Shown here one piece after another: positions 55,171 to 64,000 of a stretch of 64,000 nucleotides of DNA. Numbering within the stretch: the first letter of the stretch is position 1; each line of letters begins with the position of its first letter. Made by a program: the position numbers and the translations under genes. The stretch comes from Anniella stebbinsi (Eukaryota > Chordata > Lepidosauria > Squamata > Anniellidae). The stretch is from assembly GCA_029215795.1 (NCBI GenBank), contig JARDYH010000002.1, forward strand, positions 44,500,001 to 44,564,000. Direction: 5' to 3'. A model generated the notes under the pieces. It searched no databases, was not told where the DNA came from, and was given only the letters and a program-made list of their open reading frames with translations.

Positions 55171-56530
55171 TGTGAGGCAGGGTGCTAAGTTAAATATGTT
55201 TATCTTGGAAATGTTTTCCTTGGTTTCCTTTTTCTTAACTGATCCTAGATTGTGATAAGGATGAAGTGTCAGCATGGGTTTTGATAGACCCTGTCCCTGG
55301 TGGAATTGAATATCTTATATGCTTTCATGTCCTTCTCTTTTCCCCATAGGAAGTCTATGTGAATTCTTCCTGTTGACCATGTGTGGAGGTCAACCCCATC
55401 ATAAGCAAACAAGTTCAATGTACTTCCAAACATGATTGGCAATGTAATGGTTGGATTACATTATAAGAGGATGACATGCTTAGTTTGAGGGTGATTTGTT
55501 TGGTCAGGTGCTAAAATACAGTGAAACAAGAAATAGTCAAAGAAGCTTAGCTAAAACAACAAGTTCAATATAATTTTGCTCATCATTAATAACTCTGTGA
55601 ATAAGAACTGAAATTAGATGCAGGAGATTTTGTGCTTTAATGAAAATCTGACCTTGTTATGAACCTAAAGAGATCCATGTTTGCAGAGCTCCAATTCAAA
55701 CATTTATTTTCAGATTCAAAATGTGTACCCACTTCTGTAGTGAAATCAGAAAAGAAATGTCAATCAGAGCGGCCATTAAATATGAAAAACACACATTGTG
55801 TATAAGCACAAAGAAGAAGTAGTACCTCTAATGAGGTTGACCTTATGGCACGATTAAGTATGGAGCTACATTTTATTTTATTTTTATGGCAAAATAATTG
55901 AAACAAATAAACAAGTTTATATATTTATACTGAACTGCCAGTCTTTTTAGCTTGCTGAATCAAGACAACATATTGTATTTCAAGCAGATTTCTGTCTAAT
56001 GTAAATGGACATTACGATATTAAAGTATGTCCCTGAAATAACATGTCAACATTTTAGCTGATAGCCATTGCAGAATCTTTTTATTTTGAATCCTCAGAAA
56101 TAATTGTAAATCCCACTGTTAATGTCCTCCTAGCTGCCTGAGCAAAAGATATTATCATTACTGATGGGCCATATAGGTGCGCTGTATTGCAGTCTTAAGC
56201 TGCTTACAGTAGCACCATTTTCATCCCCTCAGGCTGCTACATCTGTAGAAAACAATATAAAGGTTGTAGGGGTGAAAATATTGCTGAGCTGAGAGCAAAA
56301 GAGTGTTTTAAGAAATAAAGGGTGGAAAAATCTCAAGTCCAATTTAAAGAGAGAGGGGAAAATGCCTTTTCTATCAACTGTGATTTTTCAAACTCCCTCT
56401 TCCTCAACTGCAAAAATTAATATGCTCCCATAATGGTGGGAATAGAAAATGTTTCAGATGAGACTTCATCAGATTAAAATCAATGTACTGTTCAACATAA
56501 TTTTTTAGGTGGGTTAACAAGTTAGGCTTT
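55171..56530. promoter_or_regulatory. Long repeat-free AT-rich block, candidate conserved non-coding DNA
   Basis: About 1.3 kb without any recognisable repeat, bounded by the LTR-like block and the Ngaro element. Dense in ATTA/TAAT and similar cores, especially 55560-56500. The only basis is composition and repeat absence. Confidence 0.3.
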
Positions 56531-57659
56531 GCAGATGGAGGAACGGAAAAAGAGGTTACACATAATATATGGATTCAAATCTGGGCACATTTTATTGAAA
56601 TCTGCAAAGGAAGCACTGGGCGGGCCCTAACTTTGCCATAACTTTAACAATGATTCATGGGCGAAACATTCTAGGCCTGGCGAATGGGATTACTCTGCTC
56701 GCCAGCCCCAGGCCTACCCCTTTCGGGGAGGGGAGCCTTCCCGTGTCGCTCCCCCCTCGGGCCATAACCCGGGTGGAGCGAGGTGAGTTGTCCTCACAGA
56801 TGAGCCCTATCCCCCTGCCGAGCCCGCAAAGCCCTTAGTAGAAGGCCCTCAGGCATCACCTGTCACCAGTTAACAGTGCCACAGAATGATCACCGTCCTT
56901 TTGGCTAAACGTGCCCACCCCTAACGCCTTAAAATGCAACCAATTAAGAAACAACCTAGGACACTCTCTCCGGACGTACAGTGTGAAGTAGGCAAAAAAA
57001 CATGCAACCAAAGCCAATCAAGGTACATGAAAAATTCCTACTTGGCCCCCAATACGGCAACCAGAGAACCCACACTGCATATGGGAGGGAGGGAGCCGCG
57101 AACGAAAGAGGCCGGGGGCTGGGAGAAGCCTCCTAATATTGGCGCTGCTTCTCCGCCCCCTGCCTGTGGCGCCAAATGGCCTCCTCCAATGGGGAGCAGG
57201 CACGTCTCTGTGTCCGTTCCCCGCCCGCAACAGCCCCCCCCTACAGCCACGTGACCGGGACGCGGGAAGGGCACTTGCAGATGAAGGAACAGAAAATAAA
57301 GAGACGACATATAATATATGGATTCAAATCTGGACCACATTTTATTGAAATCTGCAAAGGAAGCACTGGGCGGGCCCTAACTTCGCCATAACTCTAACGG
57401 CGATTCATGGGCGAAACAATCTAGGCCTGGCGAATGGCGTTACTCTGCTCGCCAGCCCCAGGCCTACCCCTTTCGGGGAGGGGAGGCCTTCCCATGTCGC
57501 TCCCCCCTTGGGCCATAACCCGGGTGGAGCGAGGTGAGTTGTCCTCACAGATGAGCCCTATCCCCCCGCCGAGGCTGCAAAGCCCTTAGTGGAAGGCCCT
57601 CAGGCATCACCTGTCACCAGTTAACAGTGCCACAGAATGATCACCATCCCTTTGGCTAA
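56531..57659 (-). mobile_element. Ngaro-type split direct repeats, B1-A2-B2
   Basis: Read on the minus strand: B1 (57659-57277), A2 (57276-56909), B2 (56908-56531). B1 and B2 are 383 and 378 bp and almost identical, sharing a 'ttttattgaaatctgcaaag' region, a 'cctacccctttcggggaggg' block and 'ggccataacccgggtgga'. A2 is the unique 368 bp between them. Such an arrangement at the 3' end is the hallmark of Ngaro-group tyrosine-recombinase retrotransposons. The matching A1 at the 5' end is absent, so the copy is 5' truncated. Confidence 0.8.
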
Positions 57660-57767
57660 CGCCAAGGGAGACAGACAAAGCTCTGTTTAGTCAGTCCCCC
57701 CACCTGCGCAAAATCTCTCGCAGGACCCTTTGCAGATCTCCGAGAAGTATATCGTTACCAGAATCAG

Positions 57768-58280
57768 TCAAATGGACTCCATCTGCGGGTGAACAATGAT
57801 CCCATCATCATATAAACACAAGGCAATGGTGATCTCGTGGTTCACCTTTCTCCGTGCCCTGTCCAGGGCTCGTGGATCCAAGCAGTGTCGCCATTCCCGT
57901 CTGGGAATTAAGCAAGACCAAAGAATAGTGATACCTGGCCAATGTTGCTGTATCACTTGTAAATCTGACAAGGCCTGTAGGATCAGAGCCATGCCCTTGC
58001 ACAAACCGAGGTCGTTTCCGCCCAAGTGCAGCACCAACACCTGCGGCGGAGAACGCACCAAACCTTCCTGGAACAAAACGGGTAAGAGGTGCTCCCACCG
58101 CATGCCACGTCTGCCCAACCACTGGATGCTGGCACACTGGCTAAGTCCAAGCTGAGTCCCCCAGCTCGACTGGGCAGCCCTCCGTCCGGCCCAGAACACC
58201 ATATTATGCCCACAAATGAGCACAGGCACTGGTTCCCTCATGTTCCAGGGACCTAAGAAAGAGAAAGAATTCAGCAACAA
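57768..58280 (-). pseudogene. SGNH-hydrolase-like segment of the Ngaro element
   Basis: Frame of 170 codons. Near residue 24 is the block-I-like 'ICGHNMVFWAGRRA', where Asn occupies the place of the expected Ser nucleophile (GHS). Near residue 84 is 'VLVLHLGGNDLG', matching the GxND block III. It then continues with 'LIPRREWR' and 'RKVNHEITI', as in hydrolase-like parts of such elements. The frame has no true ATG start near its beginning; it is in the same frame as the upstream recombinase and is separated from it by a TAG at 58287-58289. In the parent element the two were probably one polypeptide. The hydrolase's role in the element is unknown to me. Confidence 0.7.
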
Positions 58281-58286
58281 GGACCA

Positions 58287-58985
58287 CTACATCTGAGGTA
58301 ATGGCCAGACATATGCACAATATGCCTTGGAACGCCAACGTCCCACTTGCCTCAATGCAGAATGGGAAAATCCTAATGCTGCCACCGTGGAAGTTGCCCC
58401 TATTCTGAAGGAATGGGTCCCAAAATGAAAATTGCCCAAGCCCAAAGCCTGCAATGCAGACTTAGTTACCGCCCCAAACTGGTATTTTGTAAGCGGTGTG
58501 CCCTCCGCATGTCTAAAAAACGGTCCACAAGCTGATCCCCTAACAGCCACAAAGGCCCGTAAGGCCTTTATGAGACATAATTCTTCTGAAGCTGATGGAA
58601 AAAGAGGCACCACAGTGCCTCGACCTCCTTGATCAGTCTTTGATCTTCTCAGAAGAATGGACACCCCTTCTTGACTAAAGGAGAAATCTTGGTATGACAG
58701 CGCCTTATTGGATCTGTCATCCCTTGAAGAAACCACCAGCTCTAATATACGAAAGGCACCAAAGAATGTGATCAGAGATGCCGCATGAAATAATGTGACC
58801 TCGTAATCAGAGGTCAAATTGCAGGCCAGGTACCCTTTAAACCTAATATAATATCAGGCGACAGTGGCTGTCTACCATCCGCTATCTTTGGTATTTCCCT
58901 AGCTCCTGGGGCACCCATGCCCAGAGGCAGGCCACGCTGGAACAGTGGGGTAAAGGCAGAGGGGGCTTCAAAATGCCCCCAGATA
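58287..58985 (-). pseudogene. Tyrosine recombinase of the Ngaro element
   Basis: The main frame (58817-58287, 176 codons) has the catalytic core: Arg in 'FFGAFRILELV' (about residue 23), Lys in 'LLRRSKTDQ' (about 60), the H-x-x-R box in 'THSFRIGATS' (about 138), Trp/Arg in 'VGRWRSKAY' (about 161), and a nucleophile Tyr in 'YCAYV' (about 167). Upstream, protein-like text continues in another frame up to about 58985 ('GRQPLSPDIILGL' near 58855-58893), so a frameshift lies near 58840. The enzyme would integrate circular cDNA by site-specific recombination, instead of a DDE integrase. No RT or RNase H remains upstream. Confidence 0.8.
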
Positions 58986-59329
58986 GGACGGTGCTAGGGA
59001 AAGCTGATGGAACTTCCTCATTTCCGAGACATTCAGTCAGCCTCAGCCACATTGTGAAAGAGCAGTGCTACAGGCTCTTCCTTTTGATATAATTGCAATC
59101 CCTCCCCCTAAGCAACATGATTGGTGGGGGCAAGGAAAGTCCTGTGGCTATTGGTTAGCCACAGATGTCAATCACAAAACTACCCCTCCCTCACCCCTCA
59201 GCAACAGTGTCTTGGGGCTCTGAACAATCTTCTAACTGCACCGCAGGTTTCCGTCAGTTTTGTAACTGCCCCCTAACCACACTGTGATTTTGGAGGTTTG
59301 TCAGAGATCCATCGGATCCCCAGATTTTT
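58986..59329. other. No recognised feature
   Basis: Possible decayed upstream Ngaro sequence next to the recombinase; then unique-looking. Confidence 0.3.
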
Positions 59330-59670
59330 GGTGCAGCACACACCCCAGTGTCTAGGCAGTCCCCAAGTTGCCCTAAATTTAAAGTAGTGCTTTTTATCAA
59401 TGTTGAAGTGCACTGATAATTGTTGGGGCACATTGAACATTCCATGCACCACTTTTCTATTTCCCACTTTTTATTCCATATTATCCAAAATACCACAACA
59501 GAAGACCACAACAAATTATTCAAAATATTGCAAACATAGGTGCTGCAAGGTATCCATATTATACACAATGCGTAGATCTGATCATAATGTCAGAAAACAG
59601 GAAGTGAAAGACACTTGTACTTCCTGTCTTCTTCCCCATAACATAACACCTAAAGTCACTTTAATACTGT
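59330..59670. repeat. MITE-like repeat, relative of 30005-30130
   Basis: 'gaagtgcactgataattg' and 'gaacattccatgcaccac' match the other copy. A palindromic 'acaggaagtgaaagacacttg..cttcctgt' at about 59594-59628 may be its other half. Confidence 0.45.
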
Positions 59671-59760
59671 AAGGCTGCAATCCTATAGACATTTACTTGG
59701 AACAGATAAGTGAGCCTTATTTTTTTAAAGTAGACACAGTCTAAACTGTGTCAAAGGATG
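59671..59760. repeat. 'ggctgcaatcctata' interspersed repeat
   Basis: 'aaggctgcaatcctatagac' with 'tttacttgga' following, as at 28831 and 49167. Partly degraded. Confidence 0.5.
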
Positions 59761-60769
59761 GGATGGATTCCTTTACTCACCTAGAAAATTGTTTTGTTTT
59801 TTAAAAAAACATCTAACATCCTGACTTTTCTATATGTCACTCTGAAAGTAAACTGATAGACAATTTCCCCCCACGAAAGCAGTATTTAAGAAGAAATGGG
59901 CCACCAACCAAGTTGTCAGAGATTGATTAAATCATTTGTGTCATATCAAGCAAGGGAAAATGTGTCTTTTTATTGCATCTCTTTCCTCCTGCTCCCATGC
60001 TTCTCATTCACCTAAGGTGCGATTCCAGGCTAGAAAATAAAACCAATTTCAGCATCAACAAGGACTATATCTACTATAACTCTACTCCTTGTATCCCCAG
60101 AAGAGAAGTCTCAACTGCAGGCTGATGTATTTGACAAAATATGTAGTTGGCCTTGGAGCTCAGTCTTACTAAAATGAGGCTTGAGATGAAGATAATTAAC
60201 TGTGGTTCATTCATGTCTCCATTCAGAAATACATCTTACCATCTGGACCAAGATAAGAGATATTCTTCAGCTAATTCAGTGGAGAATTATCCCAGAATAT
60301 ATTTTTATATATATTCAATTATAATGATATTCACACTTGGCCAATTTTGCAGGTCTAGAGTTAAATGTTTTAAACAGTTTCCTTTCACCCATTGTCTGGG
60401 GAAAGTCTGCTATTTGTTCACAAAGACCAAGTCCTGAGAGATAGAGAAAAAATAATGCAAAATGAATCAGCAAATATATGGAGTATATTCATTTAGGAGT
60501 ATCCTAAAAAGAAGATGTTCAGGAAAATCCCACCATCTACAGACTTGCTTATAATTCACATTTCATTTTTTTAATTGCTCAGGGTTTATAATATTATTAT
60601 TAAAATGACCCATTTTAGGATCTCATTCTTATGTAGGGTGGAACTATAGTAGGTCCTATGCAAGGTGGTAGAGCATCTTTAAAAACACCAAAACCAAATA
60701 CTGCAACTCATGAATCTGATTGGTTCTTTCCACCAATCCCATCCCTTGCTCACATACAGTAAGTACGCT
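59761..60769. other. No recognised gene
   Basis: AT-rich unique sequence; a 96-codon frame at 60147-60437 has no domain. Confidence 0.35.
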
Positions 60770-61270
60770 GGATCCAAAATTTGTGTACACATTTACTTTC
60801 TCGCTGTATCATCTAATGCCGCTAATTAGGCTCCTAATGCTCACTTACTCACTTGCTTGTCATCCCCTGTTTAGTTCACTGCATTACTCTTTTCACTTGT
60901 CACCTTGCTGTTGTGGGGCAGCATCTCTGATTTTTCTCCAGTTTCAGAACAAACGTCTTTCTTTGCTTATAAGTGAGTTTAATTATCATTAAATGGAGGT
61001 TAGCCTAATCCAAAATGGATTGTGCTATGATGTCCCAGAGCCATCTAAAGCACATAGATAGCCAATTTCCAATTAATTCAATTTCTCTTAATTTGAAATC
61101 AAATCAAATTAAATAAAGTAAGCTCTCATACAAATCCCATTTTATATATCTGTCTATCACAGACTTGACACAAATCATTTGAATTTAAGTACCTTCCTCT
61201 TGGCTGGTTGTGCAAACAGTGTTTTGTTTACCAAAAACTGGGCATTGCATAGAGTAACAGTAATGTCTGT
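60770..61270. promoter_or_regulatory. Candidate conserved non-coding block
   Basis: Repeat-free with compact motifs such as 'gccgctaattaggctcctaatg' in part, 'tttaattatcattaaatgg' and 'caattaattcaatttctctt'. Homeodomain-like TAATTA cores are clustered. Conservation untested. Confidence 0.3.
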
Positions 61271-62135
61271 GACTAAACTCCCATTTTTATGTTTATGAAT
61301 CTGGATTGCACCCATTCATAATGAAGGGATTTTTTTTTGGATATTTCCAGAAGTTCCTGCAAGAATGGATCACTTGTCAGAACTTTTGTGCTGATTCAGA
61401 ACATAAATCTGAATGTTTTCCCTCCAGTTTTATGAGTTTTTATGGCCATGAATGATGCTGTGAAGAATTTATGAGGGTGAAATCTTCACTAACTATGGGG
61501 TTATTGCCTTTTCCAATGGAATAAATCCATGCTACCTAAAAGCAGAGGTATAAAGTTCTCTCTGCTGTAGGATTCACAACTGACAGTCCTAGTCCCAGGG
61601 TCTTTCTAACTGCTGGATGTTTCAGAGTTGTAAAAGACATAAATAGAATGTAGGATAAAGATTAATAGAGCTCCTGCAGTAGTCACACAAAATATGCATA
61701 GGAGTATAAGCAAATCCTTGAGTTAAGTTTTCCATGTTAAAAGTCACATACAGATGGATGTGTATTATCAGATAAAACACATTATCTGGAAATTTGTCAC
61801 CGAATCCATCAAAGATTATAAGCACCATTGACTACAGTATCATTAGATGAACGAGGGTGGAGTGGGGATGGAATAGAAAAATAGGAAAAATGCTATATAT
61901 TTTACCTTTGAATTAATTCCTGTATAGAAATATTATAACAATAGTAGTAACATTTGTGTAACCATATAGTCACTGTTCTGTTTTTTTTTGTTTTCCTCTC
62001 AGGCCGGGAGGGGAGGAGGCAGAGAGGACAATGGAGTTCTGGTTCTGTAATAGTAATTATGGATTCACAATGGAAGAAAAATAGATAAATGAACTAAGGG
62101 TACAAGATGGAGTGAGTAAGAAAACACAGGGTGGA
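61271..62135. other. No recognised feature
   Basis: Unique AT-rich sequence. Confidence 0.4.
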
Positions 62136-62179
<44 letters not shown>

Positions 62180-62180
62180 T
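62136..62180. repeat. (TA)n(TG)n compound microsatellite
   Basis: TA dinucleotides change to TG dinucleotides without a break. Confidence 0.95.
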
Positions 62181-63046
62181 TGAGATAGATAGCACAGGTC
62201 TATCCCAGATGCTTCAATAGCAATTACAGGGAACTATCACCCTACAGAGGTTCACCTCCCCAGCTCATGTTTATGCATGGAATGGACATTTTAGACCATG
62301 CCATCTAAAATATGAGAGTCAAGAGAGCAATCCAATGCTGCTGATGTCTTAGAATTAATTTACCAATAGACTAACCAATTCAGTGTATGAAACTACAATG
62401 TGTTGTCTATGTAAACATCTGCAGAGACCTGGGCCTGTATTTTGTATTGATACAGATTTTCTATTTATACATGTGGTGGTTAGTTGCTCCAATGCTTCTC
62501 CCTCTGAAATTACTTGCTGTAGCTCAGATTTCCCCAAGAAGCATAAGTCCCTGCACACACAATCAAGTATAGTGGTACACACACACACACACTCATTCAC
62601 ACATTGAACGAATTCATGTCATCCGTTGAATGAATTCATGGAAGGGATCAAGGGTTATGCTTCTACCCCTGCCCACCATCACCATGCTCTCTCAATGAAT
62701 GTCCATTTGATGTTCATTAGAAGGAATTCTTCACATGTACATGTGGAAAACACCATCAGGGATAGGCAAACTTTGTGAACTCAAGGGCACATTTGGAATT
62801 TTTATGAAGAGTCATGAACACCACCACAAAATTGGCTGCTGTTGAGGTGTGGTGTTGCTCAACAAAGTGGCACAGAAATAAACACAGTACACCAATGTGG
62901 TTAAAGCATTTTTTAAGAAGAATTTATTTAAACTATAATTAAAAAATATGAAAATAAAATCATGTAAAAATCGCTTAAGAAGGAGCAGTTGAATTTTGTT
63001 TGGCAGCAGCTCCAGTCATCCCTCCACTACTCACACAAGCAAGATA
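62181..63046. other. No recognised gene; short (CA)n
   Basis: (CA)n at 62575-62592. The region 62765-63046 resembles a transposon-derived sequence with a 'aactttgtgaactcaagggc' motif, but I cannot name it. Confidence 0.35.
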
Positions 63047-63240
63047 ACACACACAAACACATAGCAGACACTGCAATATCTCACTCGCTCGCTCGCTCGC
63101 TCACTCATGAAAGAGCACTGGATTTTACTTGATTGGAGAGACCTCCAATAATCCCTTCTTTCATGAAATGCATAAACACACACAGCAGACACAGCAATAG
63201 CTCACCCACTCACTCAGAAAGGACCACTGGGTTCTTCTTG
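63047..63240. repeat. Two-copy tandem repeat of about 125 bp with (TCGC)n
   Basis: 'gcagacactgcaatatctcac' at 63065 is repeated as 'gcagacacagcaatagctcac' at 63184, each followed by 'gaaag.a.cactgg'. A (TCGC)n run at 63082-63101 lies in the first copy; in the second it is replaced by 'ccactcactc'. Confidence 0.6.
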
Positions 63241-64000
63241 GGTGTGGGGAGTTCAGTTCACTCACAAATGCTGCTCACAGGTATAACCCACCACTGCACA
63301 CATCCAGAAATACTCAGCTTAAAGGATTTGGGTCCAAACTAGCTGCAAGAAACACCACCTCTCCTCTTCCTCTCCCCACTAGGGTTGCCAGAGGAATCCA
63401 TTTATATTTGTATGAGTTAGTATGTTATCCTGTGGCTATGGAATGCCCATTCTGAAAGGGCTCTTGAAGGAAACAGGACATACCCAGGTCCTGAAAAAAA
63501 AAACAAGCAAACCACTGTATGAACCCAATGATTACAGACTATTCCTGGGTCATCAAAGTGGGTCTGACTTCCAGTTTGACCAATCAGAATACACAGCTGA
63601 GTACAAACAGAGCACTAGGTAAAATGATAAGGGCTGTTCACCACGTCGGGTCCAAATCCGGATCCCAAACTGAAGTGGGCCATATCCTCATATCCAGGAA
63701 CCTGTAACATCTTTCCCACTTTGGATGTCCGGATCTCTCTTTGGATCTGGAACCAAAGTGGATTGGACTATGCCCAAAGTGTCCAGAGGCAGATTGGGGC
63801 AGAGTCGGAGCTCTGAATCAGCCTCTGAAGCAGATCAGGGGGTTCTCTACACAGTCCTAGTAATGATGCCATTCATCATGCCTGCGATGCTTTTAGTTGT
63901 TCATATACATAGCCAGATGACTGGTCTATTTAGCTTGGCAATGTCTCTCCAGGGATTTTCCCAGCCTTACCTGGAAATGCCAGTAATTGAGCCTGGTTCC
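63241..64000. other. No recognised gene
   Basis: Includes a repeated 'ccaaag.gg.t.gg' and 'tccggat' rich stretch at 63640-63790 that may be an unclassified repeat. Nothing else recognised. Confidence 0.3.

Overview
The window reads as a stretch of squamate reptile (most likely lizard) nuclear DNA, intergenic or inside a very large intron. The organism call rests on repeat content: CR1 LINEs with the typical squamate 3' end, many degenerate L2 LINEs, an L1 fragment, an R4/Dong-type LINE with a restriction-like endonuclease, a Ngaro/DIRS-type tyrosine-recombinase retrotransposon, two kinds of tRNA-derived SINE, many hAT-type MITEs with 8-bp target duplications, and numerous microsatellites. I found no host protein exon I can name and no rRNA, tRNA or CRISPR locus. 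Every open frame with recognisable homology belongs to a transposon relic; the other frames look like chance.

Layout. 1-10 kb: old CR1, L2 and SINE fragments, hAT-type MITEs, and a repeat-poor AT-rich block (5.8-6.4 kb) that resembles conserved regulatory DNA. 9.9-14.3 kb: a CR1 3' end split by a hAT MITE, a degenerate L2 endonuclease region, and a GC-rich hAT element with a palindromic core. 14.3-20.8 kb: mostly unique sequence, a TTC tract and a probable minus-strand LTR. 20.9-22.5 kb: an old Ngaro terminal-repeat remnant interrupted by a 1.07-kb hAT element. 23-33 kb: L2 3' ends, long-TIR elements, MITEs and compound microsatellites. 34-37.8 kb: a CR1 copy apparently split by about 2.6 kb of other DNA that includes an internally deleted L1; its distal half carries another hAT MITE. 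39.3-43.85 kb: the largest unit, a 4.5-kb long-inverted-repeat element with a CpG-rich core and internal rearrangement. 44-54 kb: tandem repeats, an inverted-repeat element, the R4/Dong fragment, SINE and L2 pieces. 54.2-55.2 kb: a foldback MITE and an LTR-like block with a TATA box. 56.5-59 kb: a Ngaro-like element on the minus strand with tyrosine recombinase, SGNH-hydrolase-like segment and B1-A2-B2 split repeats. 59-64 kb: mainly unique sequence with MITE pieces.

The coding remnants are independent selfish elements rather than a pathway. The most unusual features are (i) two hAT elements with the same ends but different inverted-duplicated GC-rich cores, (ii) the 4.5-kb element with a CpG-island-like core and a displaced partial copy of it, and (iii) the Ngaro copy in which recombinase and hydrolase lie in one frame separated by one stop codon.
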